Shown one piece after another: positions 9,409 through 17,890 of a stretch of 64,000 nucleotides of DNA; the first letter of the stretch is position 1; each line of letters opens with the position of its first letter. The position numbers and the translations under genes were made by a program. The notes beneath the pieces were generated by a model. That model was not told the origin of the DNA, did not search any database, and worked only from the letters and a program-made list of their open reading frames with translations. This DNA is from Pelagihabitans sp965238025 (GTDB lineage Bacteria; Bacteroidota; Bacteroidia; Flavobacteriales; Flavobacteriaceae): positions 124,001-188,000 of the forward strand of contig OZ250162.1 of the NCBI GenBank assembly GCA_965238025.1. Direction: 5' to 3'.

Positions 9409-11955
9409 CTAGGCCGAATTCCTACTGGCATTAATATTCCCGTAAAGTGAACGTGTCACGATCTTTTCATACTCTTCATTAAACTCCGACTTCTGTCCTA
9501 TTCGCTGTAATGCGTACTGTTGAATTACAAGCAGCGGCAAAACAATATTTTCTCGAATTTTTATCGACTCCCTTGAAACCGCTTCGTTCTCCATTAGGAT
9601 TTTTGAATTGGAAACAAGCAAGAGCATTTCTTTTGATAATTGATATTCGTCATGAAGAATATTCCAAAATTCACCGTACGCTTCATTTTCCTTCATATAA
9701 CCGGTAAGTGCGAAATAACATTTGGTTAGCGACATCATACTATTCGACATCAAAGCATTGAAGAGCGGCACTTCTTTGAACATTTTCTTAAGGTCTTTCA
9801 ATTTACCGTTATCCTTCATGGTTTTTATAGCCGTTCCGATTCCAAAATACCCAGGTACATTTTGTTTTAATTGGCTCCAGGAACCTACGAATGAAATAGC
9901 ACGTAAGTCAGAAAGTTCCAATTTTTTCTTGTTACCTCTTTTCCCTGGTCGGCTACCTATATTTGCCTTCGCATAATACTTAAGGGTACTCATATGTTCT
10001 AAATAGGGCATAAACTTTTCGTGGTGCTTTAAAGCATCATACTTCTCAAAACTCAGTTCAGAAAGTTCCTCCAATAGCTTTCGCGATGCAGCAGAAATTA
10101 CATTTTCCTTTCCAAACAGGTTGTTCGAAAGACCTGCGGTGAGTAGTTGTTCGCTATTATGCATGAACTGTTCTTTGGTGCCATAGGTACTGGTAATTGT
10201 CTGCCCCTGAATGGTCATCTGAATTTCATGATTTGCAATATCCTTCGTTTGAGCAGCATAAAACCGATGTGTTTTACCCCCGCCTCTTGCCGGTGGGCCT
10301 CCCCTACCATCAAAAAATAAGGCCTGTACCTTATTTTTTTTACAGAGTTTCGATAAGCTTTCCTTTGTTTTGAAAATGGACCAATTTGCTTTCACATAAC
10401 CACCATCTTTCGTGCCGTCTGAAAAACCGAGCATTATCGTATGCTTGTCTTTTCTACGGGAAAGATGTTCCCGATATTCCTTCAAATTGAACAAGGCCTG
10501 CATGGTGTGCGAAGACGTTTCCATACCCTTCATCGTCTCAAATAATGGTACAATGTCAAAAGTTATCGCATCGGCTTTCCAACCACACCAACGAAACAGG
10601 CCGTAAACGAACAAAACCGAAAAGACATCTTCCGAGTTACTTATGATATAACGATTACAACCTTCTTCACCATTTTTTTCCTGAATACTTTTAAGCTGGC
10701 TAATATTCTTTATCGTGTCTTTTACTAGCTCTTCTTTGAAATCTTTCTCAGATAAGCTGAAATTTTTATGCAAGAGCACATCGATTAACTTAGCCTCGCT
10801 TAATTCATGAATAGACGCTTTGATAAGCTTCTTCTTTAAAAGAATTGCTTCTACCACTTTTAGGTGAACACTATGGTCTTGGCGAATGTCTAAAGTGGCA
10901 AAATGAGTCTTGAATATTTTTACCTTGTCTATAAAGTAATCCAGATCTTTTAAGTAAAGTGAATGGTATTTTTGAATTAAAGTCTCCCTAATTGTTTCTA
11001 AAGGTCCTAATAGGGCGCCATATCCCACGTTCTTTTTACTATCGAACATTGCGGCATAAAGATTATTTCTGAGCTGCGATAAAGGTTCTTGCAATGCCTT
11101 GAATGTTAGTTTTCGCTGTAAATCCTTTAGGTCATTATAGTAACATTTCATCAGGTTGACACGCAATTCATCTGCAACTTCTTTGGTCATCCCAGCTGTT
11201 ACAAAAGGATTTCCGTCCCTATCACCTCCCGGCCAAAAGCCAAGCTTCATAATATTGTGATTCTCAAAATCATCATTTTTTATATTCTCCTTTAGATAGG
11301 CATATAAATCCCCCACGGCATCATAATAAACGTGTCGAAGAATATAGATGATGTTTTTAGCCTCATCTAAGGGTGTTGGTTTTTTTAAATTAATCAGAGA
11401 TGTAAGTCCTAATTGTTGTAATGTAACATCTATGCTATCTATTTTATCTTCCAAAATCAGGGAGCGCAGTTCTGCAATAATATCCAGGACCGCTGGTGTA
11501 TAAAACTGGGTAGGGTGTGCCGTAAGTACCATTCTTGCACTAAAAGTGGACAGCTTATTGGCCACTTGGTCCCAACTCTTACTTTTTTTTACAAGTTGAA
11601 AATAGTCCCGGATAGACAATGCGCTACTATGCTCGTGAAGCTTGGGAAAGGCGGCATCTTCCACACTATCGTATAACACCACCTGTCTTTCAACATATTG
11701 AATGATCCGAAACATAAAATCGATACGATCCTTTTCAGTATCTAAATTCGCGTAGTTCTCGAAAAAGGATTCTAAAATTTCTTGTGGGTTTAGACCCGAA
11801 TCCAATCCTTTTTGGCATTGGTCCAAAAGTAAAGGAATGAGCTTGCCAACATTTTCAATATTGTGATAGGGTAAGTTCAAGAACAAGCTATTGTATACCG
11901 TGAACTTATTATTGACCGATTTCTTAAATTCTATTAAGCGCTCTGATTGCTGCAT
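9409..11955 (-). CDS. ppc: Phosphoenolpyruvate carboxylase
   Basis: Bacterial-type PEP carboxylase, 848 residues: PEP plus bicarbonate gives oxaloacetate plus phosphate, replenishing the TCA cycle in the cytoplasm. Key motifs are present in order: the catalytic histidine in TAHPTQ (His147), GFWPGGDRDGNPFVT, the glycine-rich FFDGRGGPPARGGGKTHR loop and GSRPGKRG. It ends in NASRNSA rather than the QNTG tail of many homologues. The length is a little below the roughly 880-900 residues of proteobacterial enzymes. It is single-gene sized, with 175 nt upstream containing two palindromes that could be operators. Downstream is the TPR membrane protein gene on the same strand. Confidence 0.96.
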   Translation of the reverse strand: MQQSERLIEFKKSVNNKFTVYNSLFLNLPYHNIENVGKLIPLLLDQCQKGLDSGLNPQEILESFFENYANLDTEKDRIDFMFRIIQYVERQVVLYDSVEDAAFPKLHEHSSALSIRDYFQLVKKSKSWDQVANKLSTFSARMVLTAHPTQFYTPAVLDIIAELRSLILEDKIDSIDVTLQQLGLTSLINLKKPTPLDEAKNIIYILRHVYYDAVGDLYAYLKENIKNDDFENHNIMKLGFWPGGDRDGNPFVTAGMTKEVADELRVNLMKCYYNDLKDLQRKLTFKALQEPLSQLRNNLYAAMFDSKKNVGYGALLGPLETIRETLIQKYHSLYLKDLDYFIDKVKIFKTHFATLDIRQDHSVHLKVVEAILLKKKLIKASIHELSEAKLIDVLLHKNFSLSEKDFKEELVKDTIKNISQLKSIQEKNGEEGCNRYIISNSEDVFSVLFVYGLFRWCGWKADAITFDIVPLFETMKGMETSSHTMQALFNLKEYREHLSRRKDKHTIMLGFSDGTKDGGYVKANWSIFKTKESLSKLCKKNKVQALFFDGRGGPPARGGGKTHRFYAAQTKDIANHEIQMTIQGQTITSTYGTKEQFMHNSEQLLTAGLSNNLFGKENVISAASRKLLEELSELSFEKYDALKHHEKFMPYLEHMSTLKYYAKANIGSRPGKRGNKKKLELSDLRAISFVGSWSQLKQNVPGYFGIGTAIKTMKDNGKLKDLKKMFKEVPLFNALMSNSMMSLTKCYFALTGYMKENEAYGEFWNILHDEYQLSKEMLLLVSNSKILMENEAVSRESIKIRENIVLPLLVIQQYALQRIGQKSEFNEEYEKIVTRSLYGNINASRNSA

Positions 11956-12131
11956 GCCTCATTTTAGTTTTTGATGTCAACATCATCATTGGGAATAACC
12001 ATGATGCCAACGGTAAATATCGATATAATTACCGCATTGACGCAAAGAATAATTTTCAAATCACAAAATACACGGGGTATGAAAGAAAATAAACAACGCT
12101 TTGGCGCTGAACATGAGGGATGACATCCATT
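11956..12131. promoter_or_regulatory. ppc upstream region with two palindromes
   Basis: This 176-nt gap separates ppc (minus) from the end of the glycosylase-like gene. It contains GATGT-CA-ACATC at about 11974-11985, close to the ppc start, and an imperfect 24-nt palindrome at 12011-12034 whose outer arms are CGGTAA and TTACCG. Either could bind a dimeric regulator. I see no perfect -7/-33 pair. Confidence 0.35.
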
Positions 12132-12800
12132 TTAGAAAAAGCTCTGGTATTGTAACACCCTAAAGTCCAGGGTGTTAAAATTTGGATTTTTATTCTTCAA
12201 CATTTTGTAGGCATCCATACTACCGACAGCTCTATTTGCCGCTCCCGAAGGTGCTGTCAGAGATACGGTTTTAACCACCCTTTTCTTCCCATTATTTAAA
12301 CAAAGTTCAAATTCATGAATCCGGGGCACTTGGCCGTCAACAACCTTTAAAGTCAGTTGGTGTTCTTTAAGGTGTTTCCTAAAAAAGTATTCCGGCCCAT
12401 TTTTGCTATTCCCTCCTGTAAATAATAGCGTTTTAACTTTAGAATACTTGTTCAAATACCCAATCAGATTTCGCAGTTTAACGCTTTGCATCCCCAAATC
12501 GGAAGCATCAATCTTTTCCCTTTTTGCACTCGCCACAATATCACATATCCCTATCTTTCTTTCCAGCAAAAAGTTCTTTCGTTGTAGCACTGCCTTGGGC
12601 GTATTTTCATAGGCTAGGCCCAGGTTAAATATACGATCGAGAATAGGCCATAACTGACCATCCCTACTGCCATAACAAAAATTGACATCATCTTCCTTAA
12701 GTTTTCCTTGTGTAAAGCGAGGGGGTGGCAAAGTACCGACAATCAACTTCGTCGCTTCTGGAAAGAGAAAAGGTTGGTATGGGTGTGTATGAAGAAACAT
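12132..12800 (-). CDS. Uracil-DNA glycosylase family protein
   Basis: A 222-residue protein starting at the ATG at 12800. The segment KLIVGTLPPPRF near residue 20 corresponds to the first active-site strand of the uracil-DNA glycosylase superfamily. It is followed by the family-like FCYGSRDGQLWPILDRIF and RKIGICDIVASAKRE, and a later strand KTLLFTGGNSKNGP. Members remove uracil or mismatched bases from DNA to start base excision repair. The classical catalytic histidine motif is not obvious, so the precise subfamily and activity are uncertain. It is divergent from the THX gene. Confidence 0.75.
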   Translation of the reverse strand: MFLHTHPYQPFLFPEATKLIVGTLPPPRFTQGKLKEDDVNFCYGSRDGQLWPILDRIFNLGLAYENTPKAVLQRKNFLLERKIGICDIVASAKREKIDASDLGMQSVKLRNLIGYLNKYSKVKTLLFTGGNSKNGPEYFFRKHLKEHQLTLKVVDGQVPRIHEFELCLNNGKKRVVKTVSLTAPSGAANRAVGSMDAYKMLKNKNPNFNTLDFRVLQYQSFF

Positions 12801-12933
12801 TCTTGCGCCCTGCGTTCAAAAAGGGCATCATATTTAGAGAGTCGAGCAAACTTAGCGCTTTTGTATTTGGAATACAACGCTTGAAATTTATTAGCTGCCA
12901 ATCTATGATGAACGAACAATGGACTATTTCCAA

Positions 12934-12965
12934 TTTGACATTGTACGTACAAAAGATTAAATTTA
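12934..12965 (+). promoter_or_regulatory. Promoter for ribosomal protein THX gene
   Basis: TTTG at 12934-12937, a 20-nt spacer, and TAAATTTA at 12958-12965 match the Bacteroidota primary-sigma pattern TTTG-N19/20-TAnnTTTG with one mismatch. The ATG follows 21 nt later. Confidence 0.65.
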
Positions 12966-12986
12966 AAGCTATCTTAAATCTAAGAA

Positions 12987-13115
12987 ATGGGGAAAGGAGA
13001 TAAAAAAACCAGGAGAGGGAAAATCACAAATGGTACTTATGGAGTGCGAAGGAGGCGCAAAAATAAGAAAAAGGCTGCCGTCTCGGGTCGGGCCAGTACC
13101 AAGGCAAAAAAGTAA
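12987..13115 (+). CDS. 30S ribosomal protein THX
   Basis: A 42-residue basic protein, read codon by codon from the ATG at 12987 to the TAA at 13113-13115. It begins MGKGDKKTRRGKITNGTYGV and continues with a run of Arg and Lys (VRRRRKNKKKAA). This is the signature of the THX (Thx) family, a small subunit protein first known from Thermus and widespread in Bacteroidota, which sits in a cavity at the top of the 30S head and binds 16S rRNA. It is too short for most ORF-length cut-offs and easily missed. It has its own consensus-like promoter. It is followed by a stretch of small hairpins. Confidence 0.93.
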   Translation: MGKGDKKTRRGKITNGTYGVRRRRKNKKKAAVSGRASTKAKK

Positions 13116-13230
13116 ACTCTCGGGGAAAGCCCAGGAGGCATTCGTGAACAAAAATTTAAAATTTCGAGGAAAGCCTCGGAGCAACTTGCCTGACGGCAGT
13201 CAGGTTCAAATCTCGATTATCGAGTAAAAT
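13116..13230 (+). other. Run of short hairpins downstream of THX
   Basis: Three stems follow one another: CGAGG/CCTCG at 13165-13178, CCTGAC/GTCAGG at 13189-13204, and CTCGA/TCGAG at 13212-13224. A weaker GGG/CCC pair lies near 13123-13132. The segments around 13118-13135 and 13163-13182 share the core GGAAAGCC, so part of this may be a degenerate tandem repeat. It could act as a terminator or a structured 3' UTR for THX and the convergent gene. Confidence 0.45.
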
Positions 13231-13596
13231 TTAGTCTGGCTTAAATTCTAACGCTATGTTTCCATCTACATCAAGCTTTAGTTCATAGGTATAAAAACCT
13301 GGGCTTAAAGGCGTCTCACCTACAAAATCTATTGGTTGTAAAGTGTAGCTTACTCCGGTAGTATCAATCTGTATAAATGCATAACGATAGGCCGTTTCGT
13401 ATTCTAAATAGTCTGAATAACTATCTGGGGCAACATTTTCATGAACCTGGGTTACTTCACCTACCTGCACCCTATCATAGGTGAAAGCATTATTATTTTT
13501 TACGCGTATGTTCACGGCAGAAATATCATCATCCCTATCGGTACAGGCAATTGAAAAAATCACAAGGGTGGTCAAGGCGAAAAGGTACTTTTTCAT
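13231..13596 (-). CDS. Small hypothetical lipoprotein
   Basis: A 121-residue protein from the ATG at 13596. The signal peptide MKKYLFALTTLVIFSIAC ends in a lipobox, and the cysteine is followed by TDRDDD, an acidic stretch typical of surface-exported Bacteroidota lipoproteins. The mature domain is about 100 residues and beta-rich (VNIRVKNNNAFTYDRVQVG; GFYTYELKLDVDGNIALEF). I do not recognise a family or a catalytic site. It lies downstream of yaaA on the same strand with a 54-nt gap and converges on THX. Confidence 0.75.
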   Translation of the reverse strand: MKKYLFALTTLVIFSIACTDRDDDISAVNIRVKNNNAFTYDRVQVGEVTQVHENVAPDSYSDYLEYETAYRYAFIQIDTTGVSYTLQPIDFVGETPLSPGFYTYELKLDVDGNIALEFKPD

Positions 13597-13650
13597 GGTA
13601 TCGTTTTTAAAAAGATGCGATACTAGTAAAACGGTTGCTCCGAAGAAATA

Positions 13651-14412
13651 TTATCGAACGAAAACTGGTTCGTTTGGTTTGGAGGTATGGTTTGGGCTAA
13701 ATTCATAATCGTCCAAATTAAAACCTTTTACATCGTCCAATGTTTTTGCACCGGAATCAACGATATAACGTACCATTGAACCACGGGCTTTTTTTGCAAA
13801 AAAACTGATTACTTTTAATTTGTCTCCCTTCCAATCCTTAAAAATAGGCGTTACAACTGGTACCTTCAGGGTCTTGCTATCGACGGCTCCGAAGTATTCA
13901 TTACTTGCAAGATTTATAAAGAGTTCATCATCCGCTAGTTCCTCATTCAATTGGGTTGTTACCTTTTTCTTCCAAAAATCATAGAGGTTTTTGGCACGTC
14001 CTACTTTTAATTTGGTACCCATTTCCAATCGGTAGGCTTGTATTAAGTCCATTGGTTTTAGTATTCCATAGAGTCCAGAAAGAATACGCAAGGTATCCTG
14101 TAAAATTCCCATCTTTTGAGAAGATAGTGTATAGGCATCTAACCCTTGGTATACATCCCCATTAAATGCGTACACCGCAGGGCGCGCATTTTCTTGGGTA
14201 AATGGTAATGAGAATTTTTGGTTTCGTTCCCAGTTCAATTGGGCCAAATTTGGTGATATGCCCATAAGAGTGCTCAAGGCCTTCGGTTTTTTCTTAGCCA
14301 ACACCTTATTCAGCTTGGCCGATTCTTCTAAGAATAGGGGCTGGGTATGGGCTATATTCGGATATTCTTTTTCAAAATCGAGCGACTTCGCGGGTGATAC
14401 TACAATTTTCAT
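13651..14412 (-). CDS. yaaA: Peroxide stress protein YaaA (DUF328/UPF0246)
   Basis: A 253-residue cytoplasmic protein of the YaaA family. The N-terminus MKIVVSPAKSLDFE is the family signature, followed by ISPNLAQLNWERNQKF, a strand with AFNGDVYQGLDA, ILSGLYGILKPMDLIQAYRLEMG and, near the C-terminus, INLASNEYFGAV and FFAKKARGSMVRYI. In E. coli the protein lowers free iron and DNA damage during hydrogen peroxide stress and has a DNA-binding fold; the same role is assumed here. Length is normal for the family. It is likely transcribed with the small lipoprotein gene downstream. Confidence 0.93.
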   Translation of the reverse strand: MKIVVSPAKSLDFEKEYPNIAHTQPLFLEESAKLNKVLAKKKPKALSTLMGISPNLAQLNWERNQKFSLPFTQENARPAVYAFNGDVYQGLDAYTLSSQKMGILQDTLRILSGLYGILKPMDLIQAYRLEMGTKLKVGRAKNLYDFWKKKVTTQLNEELADDELFINLASNEYFGAVDSKTLKVPVVTPIFKDWKGDKLKVISFFAKKARGSMVRYIVDSGAKTLDDVKGFNLDDYEFSPNHTSKPNEPVFVR

Positions 14413-14519
14413 TTTCTAGCTTTTGATAGTGATAAAAATAATACCAATTTTTGGGATGGCCTATTGGTAAGTAGCGTAGTTCCTAATACGGGTATTGATG
14501 AAATTTATAAGCCCCCATA

Positions 14520-15143
14520 TTATCGAGATTTTCTATTTGTTTTGATAAAAGCCGTCGGATCAACATAACCAGTTTGATCTTGCGAATAGCCACCACCGAT
14601 ATCCATTCCTATTGAATCACGTATTTCCAAATGCAAGTGGGCGAGATAGGCACCTTTGGCATTTCCTATGGTGGCAATTTGTTGGCCCTTATCAACCCAA
14701 TCGCCAACTTGAACATTTATCTCCTTACAATGGGCATAAACTGATTCATATTTACTCCCATTTGGTAAATAATGTAGAATTCTAACCACATTACCCCATC
14801 CTCCGCCTAAATCTTCGGCAAAAACCACATTGCCAACGCCAATACTATAAATTGGGTCTCCTAAGTCAGTATTTCCTCCAGTTACGGCGTTCCAATCGTC
14901 GCCCAAATGATTGTTCTCTCCAAAAGATTGAGCGTTATAATACCCTTTTGCATCCGGCTTCCCAACAGGAAAATCAAATTCATAGGCCATTCGTAAAGAA
15001 TCCTGGGCTATGATCATGGTCTCCAATTTTTCTTCCTTGTTAGAAAATCTACAACTTACACACAGCATCAAAATGTAAATAAAAAATATCGCACAGGAGA
15101 ACTGTTTATAATCCGTTTTATATAAAATTTCCTTGATCTTCAC
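14520..15143 (-). CDS. M23 family metallopeptidase, membrane-anchored
   Basis: A 207-residue protein of the LytM/M23 family. The start appears to be GTG at 15143; no in-frame ATG precedes the hydrophobic segment. Residues 16-31 form a signal or anchor ending in LMLCVSC, a lipobox-like sequence with an atypical residue at -3. The zinc site is visible as HLGDDW (His and Asp) and HLHLE (two His). The family cuts peptide cross-links in peptidoglycan or glycine-rich peptides in the periplasm. With the metal ligands present it is probably active rather than a scaffold, but the substrate is unknown. It is transcribed towards yaaA. Confidence 0.87.
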   Translation of the reverse strand: MKIKEILYKTDYKQFSCAIFFIYILMLCVSCRFSNKEEKLETMIIAQDSLRMAYEFDFPVGKPDAKGYYNAQSFGENNHLGDDWNAVTGGNTDLGDPIYSIGVGNVVFAEDLGGGWGNVVRILHYLPNGSKYESVYAHCKEINVQVGDWVDKGQQIATIGNAKGAYLAHLHLEIRDSIGMDIGGGYSQDQTGYVDPTAFIKTNRKSR

Positions 15144-15165
15144 TAGTAAAGTCTCTTAGAGAAGT

Positions 15166-16191
15166 TTACCGACTATGCTTCGAATAATCCCGCCATTTTT
15201 CGATACATCTTGCGATATCTTCGGGAATTTCGGAGTCAAATCGCATCCGTTCCCCAGTTGTAGGGTGCATAAAACCCAAGGTCTTTGCATGCAGTGCCTG
15301 TCTCGGCAATACCTTAAAAGCATTCTCCACAAACTGTTTGTATTTGGTAAACGTGGTACCTTTTAGGATTTTGTCCCCGCCATATCGTTCGTCATTAAAA
15401 AGGGTGTGGCCAATATATTTCATATGCACACGGATCTGATGTGTTCGCCCCGTTTCAAGTTGACACGAGACCAAGGTTATATAACCTAAGCGCTCTAGCA
15501 CCTTGTAATGCGTCACCGCATCCTTTCCTTCTTCACCCTCGGGGAATACCTGCATCTGCAATCGATTTTTTGGGTGGCGTGCAATATTGCCCTCTATGGT
15601 ACCTGAATCGTTCTCAACATTGCCCCAAACCAAAGCCAAGTATTCTCGTTCGCTAGTCTTTTTAAAAAACTGTTTCGACAAATGGGTCATCGCTTGTTCT
15701 GTTTTGGCGACCACTAAAAGTCCAGAAGTGTCCTTGTCTATGCGATGTACCAGACCAGGACGATCATCGCTGTTTACCGGTAGGTCTTTGCTATGGTGCA
15801 ACAAGGCATTGATTAATGTTCCAGAGTAATTTCCGTGTCCGGGATGAACAACCATACCCGCAGGTTTGTTAACGACCAACAGCGCTTCATCTTCATAAAC
15901 AATATTCAAGGGAATATCTTCCGGAACCAATAAAAATTCATGTGGTGGGTGCTCAAAAAGTACTTTTACCTCATCACCGGCCTTGACCTTGTAGTTCTGT
16001 TTCACTACCGCCCCGTTCACCCAAATATTTCCGTTCTTGGCAGATTGTTGAATTTTGTTCCGAGTAGCATATTCAATAAAGTTCATTAAGAATTTGTCTA
16101 CCCGCAGGGGTTCCTGTCCTTTAGAAGCGGTAAATTTATAGTGCTCAAAAAGCTTGTCCTGGTCGGGGCCATGACCTTCGTTGGCTTTCAT
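15166..16191 (-). CDS. rluD: RluA/RluD family pseudouridine synthase
   Basis: A 341-residue enzyme converting uridine to pseudouridine in rRNA. An S4 RNA-binding domain covers about residues 28-75 (VDKFLMNFI, IWVNGAVVKQNYKVKAGDEV). The catalytic domain carries the motif HRIDKDTSGLLVVAKT with the catalytic aspartate at residue 152, plus TGRTHQIRVHM. The S4 domain and size fit RluD-type synthases acting on helix 69 of 23S rRNA, although the family includes RluA and RluC, so the exact target is inferred. It starts 3 nt after the PASTA protein gene, so the two are an operon. Confidence 0.92.
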   Translation of the reverse strand: MKANEGHGPDQDKLFEHYKFTASKGQEPLRVDKFLMNFIEYATRNKIQQSAKNGNIWVNGAVVKQNYKVKAGDEVKVLFEHPPHEFLLVPEDIPLNIVYEDEALLVVNKPAGMVVHPGHGNYSGTLINALLHHSKDLPVNSDDRPGLVHRIDKDTSGLLVVAKTEQAMTHLSKQFFKKTSEREYLALVWGNVENDSGTIEGNIARHPKNRLQMQVFPEGEEGKDAVTHYKVLERLGYITLVSCQLETGRTHQIRVHMKYIGHTLFNDERYGGDKILKGTTFTKYKQFVENAFKVLPRQALHAKTLGFMHPTTGERMRFDSEIPEDIARCIEKWRDYSKHSR

Positions 16192-16194
16192 AAT

Positions 16195-16785
16195 TCAATC
16201 TTCAGAGTTGGCCTTGATTTCCGAACGTTGGGTACGGTTACCGTTTCCGCAGACCAATTCAACTTTAGAAGTTTTTGGGATCTTTGAGCCCGGAGAAATA
16301 TTCTTTCCCTTATATTTTATGTAGTACACCATGTCCTTACCAATTTGGTCAATATAGCTCACACGTTGCACATCAAGACCCACAGCTCGCAGTTTTGATT
16401 TAGCATTGCGGGAAGAGTTTTGGATAATATCCGGAATACTAACCTTCTTATAACCAGAAGGATTCACGGTAAAATATATTTTCCTATTTTCCTTTACTTT
16501 TTTTCCGGCATTTGGGGTCTGCTCAATTATTGAAAAACGAGGGTAATCAGGGTTATAATTGGCAGAATCGAGCACCTCATAGCGTAGACCAGCTTCCTCA
16601 ACTGCGGTGCGCATATCGGGTACCGACATTTTTCCAAAATCAGGCACCTCGACAAAATCACCGTGATTGGTAGAACTTTTCAACCATTGTAAGGTCAAGA
16701 ATACAAGTACAAGCGTCAGAAGTAGCGCAAGCCCTAGCTGAATTAAAAAAGTCTTGCTCTTCAAAAAACTGAAAAAATTTCTCAT
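16195..16785 (-). CDS. Membrane-anchored PASTA domain protein
   Basis: A 196-residue protein with a single N-terminal membrane anchor (about residues 12-34) and two PASTA-type repeats outside. The first is near 42-110 (VEVPDFGKMSVPDMRTAVE to KIYFTVN), the second near 115-182 (VSIPDIIQNSSRNAKSKLRAVGL to VELVCG). PASTA domains in kinases and penicillin-binding proteins bind muropeptides or beta-lactam stems, so a role in sensing or organising cell wall is plausible; no kinase or transpeptidase is attached. It is the first gene of an operon with the pseudouridine synthase and is divergent from ddl, another wall gene. Confidence 0.88.
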   Translation of the reverse strand: MRNFFSFLKSKTFLIQLGLALLLTLVLVFLTLQWLKSSTNHGDFVEVPDFGKMSVPDMRTAVEEAGLRYEVLDSANYNPDYPRFSIIEQTPNAGKKVKENRKIYFTVNPSGYKKVSIPDIIQNSSRNAKSKLRAVGLDVQRVSYIDQIGKDMVYYIKYKGKNISPGSKIPKTSKVELVCGNGNRTQRSEIKANSED

Positions 16786-16804
16786 TGGGTGTAATTGACG
16801 ATGA

Positions 16805-16812
16805 CAAATATA
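16805..16812 (-). promoter_or_regulatory. -7 box for PASTA/rluD operon
   Basis: Read on the minus strand this is TATATTTG, an exact TAnnTTTG match, 19 nt upstream of the ATG. No good -33 element is visible. Confidence 0.45.
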
Positions 16813-16872
16813 GGAAACCGGTAGCTTTTTTCTTTACTTTGAAATGCATTATCGATTTATCAATAGCGCACT

Positions 16873-17847
16873 ATGAAGAAAAATATTGCCATTATCATGG
16901 GTGGTTATTCCAGCGAGTTTGAAATCTCATTAAAGAGCGGCAATGTCGTTTATGAATATCTAGACAGGGAGAAATACGACAGTTATCGTATCCACATTTT
17001 AAAGGACAAATGGGTTTATGTAGATGAGAATAATAATGAATACCCCGTAGACCGGCACAACTTTTCGGTGGTCTTAAATGGAAATACAATTTGCTTTGAC
17101 TGTGTGTTCAATGCCATTCATGGTACGCCGGGGGAAGATGGCTTAATGCAATCGTATTTCGAATTACTCCAAATCCCACAAACTTCTTGCGGCTATTACC
17201 AGGCGGCATTAACTTTTAACAAGCGGGATCTATTGAGCGTTTTGAAGCCCTATGGCATTAAATGTGCGGCCTCTTACTATTTGAACCAGGGTGATGTTGT
17301 TGATGAGGATGCCATTATAGAAACGGTAGGCCTGCCGTGTTTTGTTAAAGCCAATAAGGCAGGGAGTAGTTTCGGCATTTCTAAAGTGTATAAAAAGGAT
17401 GGATTGAAAAAGGCAATTGACAAGGCTTATAAAGAGGATGATGAAATTATTATTGAAGCTTTTTTAGACGGAACGGAAGTTTCAGTGGGAGTCATAAAAT
17501 ATGAGGGGAAAACCAAGGTATTGCCCATTACGGAAATCGTAAGTGAAAACGATTTCTTTGATTATGAGGCCAAATATCAAGGAAAATCGCAGGAAATTAC
17601 CCCTGCCAGAATAAGTTCTGAAGAAGAAAGGCAAGTAAATGAATTGGCAAAAAAGGCCTATGACATACTAAAAATGAAGGGCTACTCCAGAAGCGAATTT
17701 ATATTCATGAATGGTGAACCCCATATGTTGGAAATGAACACAACGCCAGGGCTCACTACAGAGAGTATCTTGCCACAGCAGGCCAAAGCGGCTGGGATTG
17801 GCTTATCTGAACTTTTTGAAAGTGCTATAATTGAGGCCTTACGATAG
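16873..17847 (+). CDS. ddl: D-alanine--D-alanine ligase
   Basis: A 324-residue ATP-grasp ligase making D-Ala-D-Ala for peptidoglycan precursors in the cytoplasm. Visible features: the N-terminal IAIIMGGYSSEFEISLKSG (family HSER-type region, here SSEFE), GTPGEDGLMQ, the ATP-grasp CFVKANKAGSSFGISK and EAFLDGTEVSVGVI strands, and the C-terminal EMNTTPGLTTESILPQQA with the conserved Asn and Thr. Length fits the family. It is divergent from the PASTA/rluD operon, with an 87-nt gap, and is followed 43 nt later by coaD on the same strand. Confidence 0.95.
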   Translation: MKKNIAIIMGGYSSEFEISLKSGNVVYEYLDREKYDSYRIHILKDKWVYVDENNNEYPVDRHNFSVVLNGNTICFDCVFNAIHGTPGEDGLMQSYFELLQIPQTSCGYYQAALTFNKRDLLSVLKPYGIKCAASYYLNQGDVVDEDAIIETVGLPCFVKANKAGSSFGISKVYKKDGLKKAIDKAYKEDDEIIIEAFLDGTEVSVGVIKYEGKTKVLPITEIVSENDFFDYEAKYQGKSQEITPARISSEEERQVNELAKKAYDILKMKGYSRSEFIFMNGEPHMLEMNTTPGLTTESILPQQAKAAGIGLSELFESAIIEALR

Positions 17848-17890
17848 AAAGCCTACTTTTGGTAATATCTTGTAAACAAAAAACATACGC

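Noticed and set aside
12743..12952. Minus-strand 69-residue ORF between the glycosylase and THX genes
   Set aside because: It overlaps the start of the glycosylase-like gene out of frame and spans the THX promoter region; nothing supports a real protein.
13199..13215. GGTTCAAATC, resembling a tRNA T-loop
   Set aside because: The flanking bases cannot form the T stem, and no acceptor or anticodon arms are present upstream.
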